Origin: COE1 sp964445375
GTDB taxonomy: Bacteria; Bacillota; Clostridia; Lachnospirales; Lachnospiraceae
NCBI GenBank assembly: GCA_964445375.1
Contig: CAYUKO010000051.1
Location: 1 to 24,050, forward strand
Direction: 5' to 3'
Length of the DNA: 24,050 nucleotides
Both the position numbers and the translations under genes were made by a program. Position 1 is the first letter of the stretch. Each line of letters opens with the position of its first letter. This document shows positions 1-5,963 of the stretch, in pieces. The notes under the pieces were generated by a model, which was not told where the DNA came from, did no database searches, and saw nothing but the letters and a program-made list of their open reading frames with translations.

Positions 1-3
1 AAA

Positions 4-42
4 GGAATCTGAAAGCCTTGAATTTACTGGCTTAAAGATTCC
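4..42. repeat. Imperfect inverted repeat (hairpin) at the window edge
   Basis: Two nested arms pair: GGAATCT (4-10) with AGATTCC (36-42), and AAGCC (13-17) with GGCTT (29-33). A two-base symmetric internal loop separates the two helices and the terminal loop is 11 nt. No T-run follows directly, so it is not a clear intrinsic terminator. It may be the 3' end of a transcript from the gene to the left of the window. Confidence 0.5.
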
Positions 43-109
43 GAGAGATTATTTTATAGTATTGGGGGAAATAAAATAAAAGGGGAATGTCAAAGTCAAA
101 GCATCTAAA

Positions 110-273
110 AAGTGTAAAGGGTAGATGTAAAAGGGAATTCAAAATGTGTAAAGGGAACCAAGTGTAAAAGGGAATTCCAAAGTGTAAAAGGAATCAAATG
201 TAAAAGGGAATTCGGAACGTGTATGGGGAACACGGAATTGGGGAATTCGAATTTCAAAAGTGTAAAAGGATTG
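110..273. repeat. Degenerate ~18-20 bp tandem repeats, consensus near GTGTAAAAGGGAATTC
   Basis: At least eight related units follow one another, with GTGTAA/TGTAA cores near 112, 126, 145, 162, 182, 199, 219 and 260. The common unit resembles GTGTAAAAGGGAATTC, and GAATTC recurs four times (135, 172, 208, 244). The strand is strongly purine-rich and no frame is usefully open. The stretch 1-327 contains no gene that I can support. Function unknown: it could be a decayed tandem array, a protein-binding array or a structured RNA. Confidence 0.6.
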
Positions 274-282
274 AAACAAAAT

Positions 283-318
283 AAAAAAGAAGTCTGTTGG
301 GGAACGGACTTCTTTTTT
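283..318. terminator. Bidirectional intrinsic terminator downstream of the symporter gene
   Basis: An 11-bp stem, AGAAGTCTGTT (288-298) with AACGGACTTCT (303-313), has one G-U-type pair and a GGGG loop. Six A's flank one side (283-288) and six T's the other (313-318), so it can stop transcripts from either direction. On the minus strand it lies just past the stop of the symporter gene. Confidence 0.85.
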
Positions 319-327
319 ATTATTCTT

Positions 328-1683
328 TTATTTTAATCCCATAAAGAGAACAATTAAAATCATACATGGAATTACAAAAGTAACATAGCCTCTAAGCCAT
401 CTTGGCATCTTAATGCCTTCACCCGTATTGACTTCTTCTAAGTACTTATCATATCCCCAGCCCCATTTTGTAACACAAAACAGGAGAAAAATCAAAGAAC
501 CAATCGGTAATAACAAATTGCTGACAAGATAATCCTCTAAATTAAGAATCGTACTTCCTGCACCTCTTGGCTGGAAACCACTCCACACATTAAATCCAAG
601 AACGCAAGGCATGGAAGCAATCAAAATAATAATTCCATTGATAACCGAAGCTTTCTTTCTACTGATATTCCACTTGTCCATCCAGCAGGCAATAATATTC
701 TCAAATACTGCAATAATCGTAGAAAATGAGGCAAATGTCATAAATAAGAAGAACAAACTTCCCCAGATTTTTCCACCTTTCATTGCACTAAACACATTTG
801 GTAAAGTAATAAAGATAAGCTCAGGACCTACTCCTGGATCTACGCCATACGCAAAGCATGCCGGGAAAATAATCAAACCGGAAACAACTGCTACAAAGGT
901 ATCCAATATCGCAATTCTTAAAGATTCTCCTAAAAGAGTGTGGTTCTTACTCATATAACTTCCGAAAATCTCCATAGAACCCATACCAATACTTAACGTA
1001 AAGAATGCCTGATTCAACGCTGCAATTAAAACATTGAATAAACCAACCTCTTCTACTCTGTTCCAATCAGGAATGAGATAGAACTTTAATCCTTCCATTC
1101 CGCCATCCAGCAAAATACTGTTCACAGCTAAAATGACAATCAATCCAAGAAGACACAACATCATTGGTTTACTAATCTTCTCAACACCGGATTGCAGTCC
1201 AAACGAACAGATTAAGAATCCTGCCAACACGATAACTACCATCCAAAACGTTAATCCAACCGGGTCCTGTAACATCCCGTCAAAGATATCCTTTACCTGC
1301 ACTGTATCAACGCCGACAAATTCACCCTTAAGGAAACGATAAAAATAACTAAGCATCCACCCCGAAACCGTTGTATAGAACATCATCAACAAGTAATTAC
1401 CAATGAGTGCTACATTTCCATGCAGATGCCATTTACTCCCCGGCTTCTCAAGCTCCTGATAACAGTTCACGATACTCTTTCTACTTGCTCGTCCTACTGC
1501 AAATTCCATGGTTAAAACCGGAACTCCTACGGTAATCAGAAAAAACAGATAAAATAAAACAAAAATACCGCCACTATTTTGTCCTGTTATATATGGAAAT
1601 TTCCATACATTTCCGATACCTACTGCACACCCCGCCGATATCAGGATAAATCCGAGTCTCGACTTAAAATTCTCTCTTTGCAT
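328..1683 (-). CDS. Sodium-dependent transporter of the neurotransmitter:sodium symporter (NSS/SNF) family
   Basis: The 451-residue membrane protein is predicted to import a small amino acid or related solute with Na+. The N-terminus carries the family's TM1 signature, a glycine-rich break followed by GNVWKFPY (about residues 24-31), where LeuT-type proteins bind Na+ and substrate. About 11 hydrophobic segments follow, and the length suits bacterial NSS members such as MhsT or TnaT. The ATG at 1683 is preceded by GGGGATGAAAG, a modest ribosome site. The gene is monocistronic, with its own promoter and a hairpin leader, and is divergent from the secreted protein at 1946. The family call is firm; the substrate cannot be read from sequence. 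Confidence 0.95.
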   Translation of the reverse strand: MQRENFKSRLGFILISAGCAVGIGNVWKFPYITGQNSGGIFVLFYLFFLITVGVPVLTMEFAVGRASRKSIVNCYQELEKPGSKWHLHGNVALIGNYLLMMFYTTVSGWMLSYFYRFLKGEFVGVDTVQVKDIFDGMLQDPVGLTFWMVVIVLAGFLICSFGLQSGVEKISKPMMLCLLGLIVILAVNSILLDGGMEGLKFYLIPDWNRVEEVGLFNVLIAALNQAFFTLSIGMGSMEIFGSYMSKNHTLLGESLRIAILDTFVAVVSGLIIFPACFAYGVDPGVGPELIFITLPNVFSAMKGGKIWGSLFFLFMTFASFSTIIAVFENIIACWMDKWNISRKKASVINGIIILIASMPCVLGFNVWSGFQPRGAGSTILNLEDYLVSNLLLPIGSLIFLLFCVTKWGWGYDKYLEEVNTGEGIKMPRWLRGYVTFVIPCMILIVLFMGLK

Positions 1684-1696
1684 ATTCTTTCATCCC

Positions 1697-1740
1697 CATG
1701 TCGCCCTAATCACAAATCCTCTGTCAGGGTGACCGACATG
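1697..1740 (-). promoter_or_regulatory. Structured leader hairpin of the symporter mRNA
   Basis: Reading the minus strand, CATGTCG (1740-1734) pairs with CGACATG (1703-1697), and CCCT (1729-1726) pairs with AGGG (1707-1704). This gives an 11-bp stem with a four-base bulge, GTCA, and an 18-nt loop. The 3' arm runs straight into the GGGGAT ribosome site. A short competing helix, GTCA with TGAC, is possible inside the same arm. The pairing is seen in the sequence; a regulatory role is inference. Confidence 0.45.
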
Positions 1741-1773
1741 CCCTTTCTAAATACATTAATCTACATGAATCTT

Positions 1774-1803
1774 ATTATAACTGTCATGTCCACTCTATGT
1801 AAA
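1774..1803 (-). promoter_or_regulatory. Promoter of the symporter gene
   Basis: On the minus strand, TTTACA (1803-1798) and a perfect TATAAT (1779-1774) are separated by 18 bp. Transcription should start near 1767, giving a leader of about 85 nt that holds the hairpin at 1697-1740. Confidence 0.75.
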
Positions 1804-1815
1804 CCACTTTTACGT

Positions 1816-1861
1816 TTCACAGTTTTTTCACACATTTTTCACAGTTCACAATAAATTCACA
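1816..1861 (+). promoter_or_regulatory. Five TTCACA direct repeats with near-helical spacing
   Basis: TTCACA begins at 1816, 1827, 1838, 1845 and 1856, steps of 11, 11, 7 and 11 bp. They all point toward the secreted-protein gene and lie between the two divergent promoters. Direct hexamers in 11-bp steps are typical of OmpR/PhoB-type response regulators, and B. subtilis PhoP boxes have the related form TT(A/C/T)ACA. The repeats are seen directly; the binding protein is inference. Confidence 0.6.
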
Positions 1862-1880
1862 GATAAATGTTCAAACGCAA

Positions 1881-1909
1881 TTGACTTGGCTTTCGGAAAC
1901 GATTAAAGT
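1881..1909 (+). promoter_or_regulatory. Promoter of the secreted-protein gene
   Basis: TTGACT (1881-1886), a 17-bp spacer and TAAAGT (1904-1909) lie upstream of an AAAGGAG ribosome site (1927-1933) and the ATG at 1946. Confidence 0.6.
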
Positions 1910-1945
1910 TATTTCCATAACCACCGAAAGGAGTCTAATATAGTT

Positions 1946-2674
1946 ATGCAAAACAAATTACGAACCAAATGGTCAGCTCTTCTTCTGACTCTCTCTATTC
2001 TATTCAGTATGATACCGACCACCACTGCTCATGCTCAGGCAGCTGCGTGGATTCCATGCGGCAACGGCAGCTATCTTCTGGAAAATACGGACATCATGGT
2101 ATCTATTTCAAACGATACCATTCATGTTTCGGGCAAAGCCTTTGCTATGAACAGCCAACATTATGCAAGCTTTTTACTGGATGAACCATACATGGTTTCC
2201 TTGTTTCAAAATAGCACAAATCCTACCATCCCTAATGTATATTGTGCCTATGACACAACAAAGCCTTGGGATAATGTAGATGACAATCTCAATGGCAATG
2301 TCAGCACAGACTGCTGCACATTCTCTTCCTTAACACCCGCCAAAGGACTTTCTGTAGAGACACAGTTTGGTGGTGTTAGAACAGACTTTTACGAAATCTT
2401 TGCAAATTTCATTGAAGATAATACCTTTGCCTCAGCTTTTACGATGCAAGTAACCTGGGATGTTTCCTCAAGAGTTGTTAATAATACTCTATATGATTAC
2501 ATGTATGAACTTACTATACCAGATGAATTCATTCAGCCTGGACGAACATTCCGCATTATTGCTGTGGGAACTGGTAAAGTCGAAATCCTGGAGGATGTTG
2601 ATACCAGTGATGCTACCATTACCTTTGTAACCAATACACCTACCAAGACTTGTGCGCTAGTTTATAAAGATTAA
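1946..2674 (+). CDS. Secreted protein of unknown function
   Basis: The 242-residue protein starts with a classical signal peptide: a basic N-region (MQNKLRTKW), a hydrophobic core and a probable AXA cleavage site (AHA or AQA, about residues 28-33). The mature part is rich in Thr, Asn, Asp and aromatic residues. It has a few cysteines, including a CC pair, and no TM helix, lipobox or LPXTG sorting signal, so it is probably released extracellularly. I recognise no family. It stands alone behind its own promoter and the TTCACA array, suggesting dedicated transcriptional control. The ATG is set by AAAGGAG 12 bases upstream. Confidence 0.75.
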   Translation: MQNKLRTKWSALLLTLSILFSMIPTTTAHAQAAAWIPCGNGSYLLENTDIMVSISNDTIHVSGKAFAMNSQHYASFLLDEPYMVSLFQNSTNPTIPNVYCAYDTTKPWDNVDDNLNGNVSTDCCTFSSLTPAKGLSVETQFGGVRTDFYEIFANFIEDNTFASAFTMQVTWDVSSRVVNNTLYDYMYELTIPDEFIQPGRTFRIIAVGTGKVEILEDVDTSDATITFVTNTPTKTCALVYKD

Positions 2675-2686
2675 TATTTTGTAATT

Positions 2687-2730
2687 AAAAAAGCCGATAC
2701 GTATCTAAAATGTTGATATGTACCGGCTTC
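2687..2730. terminator. Terminator shared by the secreted-protein and CD3324-type genes
   Basis: AGCCGATACGTATC (2692-2705) pairs with GATATGTACCGGCT (2715-2728) over 14 bp, allowing two G-U-type pairs; the loop is 9 nt. On the minus strand it ends in a T6 run, so it serves the CD3324-type gene best. The plus-strand tail, CTTCTATTATTTTC, is weaker. Confidence 0.75.
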
Positions 2731-2732
2731 TA

Positions 2733-3002
2733 TTATTTTCTCATCTCACGAATAATACGCTGTATGCTTTTGGTTGATAGATAATACTTCTTGGCAAGCT
2801 CTGTTGCTTTCATTCCTGCAAGATAATCCTCATAGATCTTCTGATTACGAACCTGTAATTCCTGCTTTATGGAAGTGCCTGTTCCCCACTCCTGACGCTT
2901 ATCTGCCTTTCTTGGAATATAGATATTCTCTCCATCCACATACTGCTGTATCTGCTCTATGATTTCTATTGGCAGAATCTCTTCTGCTCTTATATAGCCC
3001 AT
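2733..3002 (-). CDS. CD3324 family small helix-turn-helix protein
   Basis: This 89-residue protein resembles the clostridial CD3324 family: an N-terminal helix followed by a YIPRK segment, then WGTGT, and a C-terminal helix-turn-helix (about residues 65-89) containing ELAKKYYLSTKSIQRIIREM. The last part resembles Mor/sigma region-4-like HTHs, so DNA binding is likely. It is at the usual length for the family. The start is fixed by GGAGG six bases before the ATG. It sits alone, downstream of an unusual leader with a mini-ORF and hairpin. The family assignment comes from memory of the sequence pattern; its targets are unknown. Confidence 0.8.
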   Translation of the reverse strand: MGYIRAEEILPIEIIEQIQQYVDGENIYIPRKADKRQEWGTGTSIKQELQVRNQKIYEDYLAGMKATELAKKYYLSTKSIQRIIREMRK

Positions 3003-3039
3003 ATTTGCCTCCTAATCGATTATTTTGGGGTTAGGATTC

Positions 3040-3081
3040 GCAATGGCTATAACAACATTTCTTAATTGCAATAGCCAATGC
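3040..3081 (-). promoter_or_regulatory. Leader inverted repeat before the CD3324-type gene
   Basis: GCAATGGCTAT (3040-3050) and ATAGCCAATGC (3071-3081) form an 11-bp inverted repeat with one mismatch and a 20-nt loop. In the minus-strand transcript the 5' arm starts at the G of the mini-ORF stop codon, so a terminating ribosome would cover it. No T-run follows, so it is not an intrinsic terminator. Confidence 0.45.
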
Positions 3082-3107
3082 TACGCAAACATAATATATC
3101 GTTTCAT
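3081..3107 (-). CDS. Possible 8-codon leader ORF (MKRYIMFA)
   Basis: An ideal ribosome site, AAGGAGG (3121-3115), stands seven bases before an ATG that opens only eight codons, MKRYIMFA, ending in TAG. It lies between the probable promoter at 3158-3166 and the CD3324-type gene, directly ahead of the hairpin at 3040-3081. It may be a leader peptide or the start of a decayed small gene. The strong ribosome site is the only direct support. Confidence 0.35.
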   Translation of the reverse strand: MKRYIMFA

Positions 3108-3157
3108 AAAAAGGCCTCCTTATATTTTCCATAATTTTTCCACAATAAACTATTTTT

Positions 3158-3166
3158 ATTATAACA
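3158..3166 (-). promoter_or_regulatory. Extended -10 promoter candidate for the CD3324-type gene
   Basis: The minus strand reads TGTTATAAT, a perfect TATAAT with the upstream TG of an extended -10. No good -35 lies 16-18 bp upstream, as expected for an extended -10 promoter. Its transcript would carry the mini-ORF and hairpin leader. Confidence 0.5.
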
Positions 3167-3224
3167 ATATCCCTGCTATTTTTCTACCTTATCCTTTCTT
3201 CGAAAAATAAATGAGTCAAACTAT

Positions 3225-3253
3225 TTGACAAACAACTTCTGTAGTCTTATACT
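3225..3253 (+). promoter_or_regulatory. Consensus promoter of the cupin gene
   Basis: TTGACA (3225-3230), a 17-bp spacer and TATACT (3248-3253) are close to the SigA consensus. The expected start is near 3260, only a few bases before the hairpin at 3263. Confidence 0.85.
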
Positions 3254-3262
3254 TAGCCTAAG

Positions 3263-3296
3263 TTCTCAAAGTTGAAAACAACTTTGGGAATTTTTT
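3263..3296 (+). terminator. Terminator-like hairpin at the 5' end of the cupin transcript
   Basis: TTCTCAAAGTTG (3263-3274) pairs with CAACTTTGGGAA (3279-3290) over 12 bp with one G-U-type pair. The loop is AAAA and a T6 run (3291-3296) follows. It has intrinsic-terminator form but lies between the promoter and the cupin gene, starting about three bases after the predicted transcription start. It may attenuate the gene, stop transcripts from upstream, or protect the 5' end. Confidence 0.65.
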
Positions 3297-3346
3297 GCTT
3301 TTAGCTATTTTAGTGAGAGAACGATATTACAAGGAGGATTAAACAA

Positions 3347-3673
3347 ATGAAAACTGAAAGAATTGAAAATATGTGTGGTGGAAAAGGACATGTCATTATC
3401 AAGCATCTTCTCGGTGAAGCAGAATTAAATGGAAAATGTGGTCTTTACGCAGAGGTTACGATTGAACCTGGCTGTTCCCTTGGCTATCATGAGCACCACG
3501 GCGAAAGCGAGACTTATTATATCTTATCCGGTCAGGGCGATTACGATGATAACGGAACGATCAGACCAGTAAAGGCTGGCGACGTTACCTTTACACCCGA
3601 TAATCACGGACATGGACTCACCAATACAGGCGATACTGACTTAGTATTTATGGCATTAATCATTATGGATTAG
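3347..3673 (+). CDS. Small single-domain cupin protein
   Basis: This 108-residue cupin has both conserved motifs. Motif 1 fits G(X)5HXH(X)4E(X)6G exactly, with likely metal ligands His48, His50 and Glu55 and closing Gly62. Motif 2, around GDVTFTPDNHGHGLTN, supplies the fourth ligand His. It is soluble and cytoplasmic, with no fused domain, so it is probably a small metal-binding isomerase, dioxygenase-like or sugar/ligand-binding protein; the substrate is unknown. AAGGAGG precedes the ATG by about nine bases. It stands alone between its own promoter/hairpin leader and a terminator. Confidence 0.9.
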   Translation: MKTERIENMCGGKGHVIIKHLLGEAELNGKCGLYAEVTIEPGCSLGYHEHHGESETYYILSGQGDYDDNGTIRPVKAGDVTFTPDNHGHGLTNTGDTDLVFMALIIMD

Positions 3674-3679
3674 TTAAGA

Positions 3680-3715
3680 AAAAGGCGTTCATCATTTTGA
3701 TAAACGCCTTTGCTC
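3680..3715. terminator. Bidirectional terminator between the cupin and membrane-protein genes
   Basis: AAGGCGTT (3682-3689) pairs with AACGCCTT (3703-3710), with extra pairing ATC/GAT inside the loop. A's on the left give the minus strand a T-rich tail, so it probably also ends the converging membrane-protein gene. The plus-strand tail is only moderately T-rich. Confidence 0.75.
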
Positions 3716-3756
3716 TTAAAATTCCTAATTCATCTTTGACTTGATTTCCTGCTATA

Positions 3757-4137
3757 TTATTTACTGCTATCCTTTAAACCAATACACATAGGAATCAGGC
3801 AAAGAAGTAATATCATTCCTACAATACCAACGATGATTCCCTGTATCATCATTCCATAAACCATAACAAGAGCCATTCCGATACCGAATACGATTGCAGC
3901 TACAATACCGTAGATGACCTTTCCCACGGTTTTTGCATTTACCTTAACTGGCTGCTTGCCAGACATTTTACGATGCACAAACCATGTAATTAAAAGCTCA
4001 ACTGCCCCAATCACGCCTAGCACAACACCCTGATTGAATGCTCCCCATTCTGGTAAAAGACACATACACATTCCTAATGCAAAGAACATTCCTCCAATCA
4101 CACTCATCACTAAAGTAATAAACGTTTTCTTTTCCAT
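3757..4137 (-). CDS. Small four-helix membrane protein of unknown function
   Basis: The chosen start, ATG at 4137, gives 126 residues. It is preceded by AAAGGAAG seven bases upstream, whereas the upstream ATG at 4173 lacks a ribosome site. Four hydrophobic helices are visible, roughly residues 6-28, 33-53, 70-92 and 95-120. A basic loop, HRKMSGKQPVKVNAK, joins the second and third, suggesting two related two-helix hairpins. Small residues (Gly, Ala, Met) dominate the helices. It is an integral membrane protein, possibly a DUF-type hypothetical; I cannot assign a function. It is monocistronic and shares a terminator with the cupin gene. Confidence 0.8.
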   Translation of the reverse strand: MEKKTFITLVMSVIGGMFFALGMCMCLLPEWGAFNQGVVLGVIGAVELLITWFVHRKMSGKQPVKVNAKTVGKVIYGIVAAIVFGIGMALVMVYGMMIQGIIVGIVGMILLLCLIPMCIGLKDSSK

Positions 4138-4247
4138 TTTATTTCTTCCTTTCTTTTCGTTTCTACTTGTCATCTGATGGTTTTATCTTACGACTCACTT
4201 ATTTGCGAAATGTTCGAGAAATGTTTCTGAAATATTAATTTAAAATG

Positions 4248-4286
4248 TAAAAAACTGGTGTGATTTCTTCAAAACTCACACCAGTT
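4248..4286 (-). terminator. Terminator of the chemoreceptor gene
   Basis: AACTGGTGTGA (4253-4263) and TCACACCAGTT (4276-4286) form a perfect 11-bp stem with a 12-nt loop. On the minus strand it is followed by a T6 run, just past the chemoreceptor stop at 4319. Confidence 0.9.
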
Positions 4287-4318
4287 CCCATTTTTCTTTA
4301 TTCTACTTTTTGCTATGA

Positions 4319-5791
4319 CTATTTCTCATTTAACAGAGTAGCCAAATCTTCCATTCCCTTTTGTACACCCTGCATGGACTTTATAATTTCCTCTACTCCT
4401 GCTACCTGTTCTACGGTAGAAGAACTGATTTCGGTTGTACTTTCTGCTACCTGCTTTGACATCGTTTCTACTTTGTCCATAGCTACTTTCAGCTTATCTT
4501 TAATTTCAAATATGTTCGCAAGACTACTCTTTAATCCGTCTGTTACACGCATAACTTCTTCCGAAGAATGTAATATCGTTTCAAAAACCACAACTGTGCT
4601 ATTTAACTGCTCATGAGAATCCTGCACAACCACCTGGTTACCAGCCATAATATCGCTTGCATGCTTGATGGTGTCCGTAATATCTTTTAAGATTTCATCA
4701 ATCTTTTGTGTAGCCCTTGTAGATTCCGCAGAAAGATTATTAATCTCATCTGCTACTACTGCAAAGCCTTTTCCTGCTTCTCCAGCTCTTGCTGCCTCAA
4801 TGGCTGCATTCAAGGCAAGTAAATTAGTCTGATGTGCAATCTGATTAATACTTCCAATAATCTCACCAATTAACTCAGACTTCTTAAGCAGAACTTTGAT
4901 TTCATCTGCCGCTTCCTGTGTGGAAGAAATATTTTTATCAAACATTTTGGAGAGGGTTGCTATGGATGCCATTCCTTCATCGTTTTTCTCTTTTAATTGA
5001 TTCATATTTTCAACAGTTTCATTAACACTATTCTGCGAATTATAGATTCCATCATTTAATTCATTGAAGATTTCTACAGTACCACTTACTTCTCCAATCT
5101 GCATATCAGCACTCGCTGAAATCTCCTGCGTAGAACCTACAATTTCCTGTGATAACTCTTCTACTCCAGAAACCGATTTGAAGATGGTATCCGTAGACTC
5201 CTGTAAGCTATCAAACGTTGATCGTACAGTATCAAGCAGATGCTCAACTTCATTCTCTTTCTCTTCTACACTTTTAAACAACGTTATCGTACGATAGGAA
5301 ATAAACGTACAGCCTGCAAACAATATCACGTAAACAATTGCTGTAAAAATCCAGCCGATAATACTATGAAGTTTCAAAAAACCTGCCGGAAACAGAATCA
5401 TCATTATTAAATTTACAACAAGAGTAATAATGGTACTAAATCTTATCAATTTCAAATCATAATATGGAACTAATAATAATGTTGCTACCATATAATAATG
5501 TGTAATACAAACATAACTGTCACTGTCAGGCGTACTACAAATTGCACAGGTAATAGCACCTAAGATAGGTGGTATACAAGCATAGACATACTTTGTCTTA
5601 CCACCTAATTTCTTTTCCAAAAGTTTTGTGATAATTGCACACACACCCGTTAATGGGAAAAAACATTCCCGGATTCCACCATTCAGAAATAGCATAACAA
5701 AAGACCAACCTGCAATAGACACCGCAAGAATGTAAGCAAACACAATATTATTTACCAGTTTTTCTTCATTTTTAATAGCTTGTAACTGCAT
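4319..5791 (-). CDS. Methyl-accepting chemotaxis protein with a six-helix membrane sensor
   Basis: The 490-residue receptor has a polytopic N-terminal part instead of the usual two-helix periplasmic sensor: about six hydrophobic segments between residues 14 and 165, with very short loops. A long coiled coil follows, then the conserved signalling hairpin (about residues 315-360) with QIAHQTNLLALNAAIEAARA, which contacts CheA and CheW. There is no recognisable HAMP domain or C-terminal CheR/CheB pentapeptide. The sensor probably detects a membrane-related or small permeant signal (inference). The ATG at 5791 follows GGAGGGGG. The gene is monocistronic with its own promoter; no other che or flagellar gene is in the window. 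Confidence 0.95.
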   Translation of the reverse strand: MQLQAIKNEEKLVNNIVFAYILAVSIAGWSFVMLFLNGGIRECFFPLTGVCAIITKLLEKKLGGKTKYVYACIPPILGAITCAICSTPDSDSYVCITHYYMVATLLLVPYYDLKLIRFSTIITLVVNLIMMILFPAGFLKLHSIIGWIFTAIVYVILFAGCTFISYRTITLFKSVEEKENEVEHLLDTVRSTFDSLQESTDTIFKSVSGVEELSQEIVGSTQEISASADMQIGEVSGTVEIFNELNDGIYNSQNSVNETVENMNQLKEKNDEGMASIATLSKMFDKNISSTQEAADEIKVLLKKSELIGEIIGSINQIAHQTNLLALNAAIEAARAGEAGKGFAVVADEINNLSAESTRATQKIDEILKDITDTIKHASDIMAGNQVVVQDSHEQLNSTVVVFETILHSSEEVMRVTDGLKSSLANIFEIKDKLKVAMDKVETMSKQVAESTTEISSSTVEQVAGVEEIIKSMQGVQKGMEDLATLLNEK

Positions 5792-5826
5792 AAAAGCCCC
5801 CTCCTATGTTTACCTTTTTCGACAAT

Positions 5827-5843
5827 TCACTTGTTATAAGTGA
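5827..5843 (-). promoter_or_regulatory. Inverted repeat just inside the chemoreceptor transcript
   Basis: TCACTT (5827-5832) and AAGTGA (5838-5843) flank a 5-nt centre, starting about five bases after the predicted transcription start. This position suits a repressor operator or a small 5' stem. Its role is inference. Confidence 0.35.
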
Positions 5844-5854
5844 GTTTATTCTTA

Positions 5855-5883
5855 ATTCTAGCATTTCTACAAAATTTTCTCAA
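5855..5883 (-). promoter_or_regulatory. Promoter of the chemoreceptor gene
   Basis: On the minus strand, TTGAGA (5883-5878), a 17-bp spacer and TAGAAT (5860-5855). The form is SigA-like rather than the SigD/sigma-28 type often used for chemotaxis genes. Confidence 0.75.
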
Positions 5884-5894
5884 TACTTCACCTG

Positions 5895-5946
5895 AAAATG
5901 CTATTACATAAGCAAAAATAATAGCAATATACAAAAAATGCTATTA
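5895..5946. repeat. TGCTATTA repeats in alternating orientation at 20-bp steps
   Basis: AAAATGCTATTA occurs at 5895-5906 and again at 5935-5946. The inverted core TAATAGCA sits exactly midway (5919-5926). The cores start at 5899, 5919 and 5939, 20 bp or two helical turns apart, immediately upstream of the chemoreceptor -35. A regulator-binding array is plausible. Confidence 0.45.
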
Positions 5947-5963
5947 AAAATAACGATGTCCTG

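Noticed and set aside
110..273. CRISPR array
   Set aside because: Units are 17-22 bp, degenerate and adjacent; there are no conserved 25-40 bp repeats alternating with unique spacers, and no cas gene is in the window.
3025..3210. 61-codon plus-strand frame in the gap before the cupin gene
   Set aside because: It is low-complexity (Phe, Tyr, Asn) with no ribosome site and runs opposite to the better supported leader of the CD3324-type gene.
4260..4616. 118-codon plus-strand frame
   Set aside because: It is antisense to the C-terminal part of the chemoreceptor and begins inside its terminator; Ser/Thr/Ile-rich composition is typical of a shadow frame.
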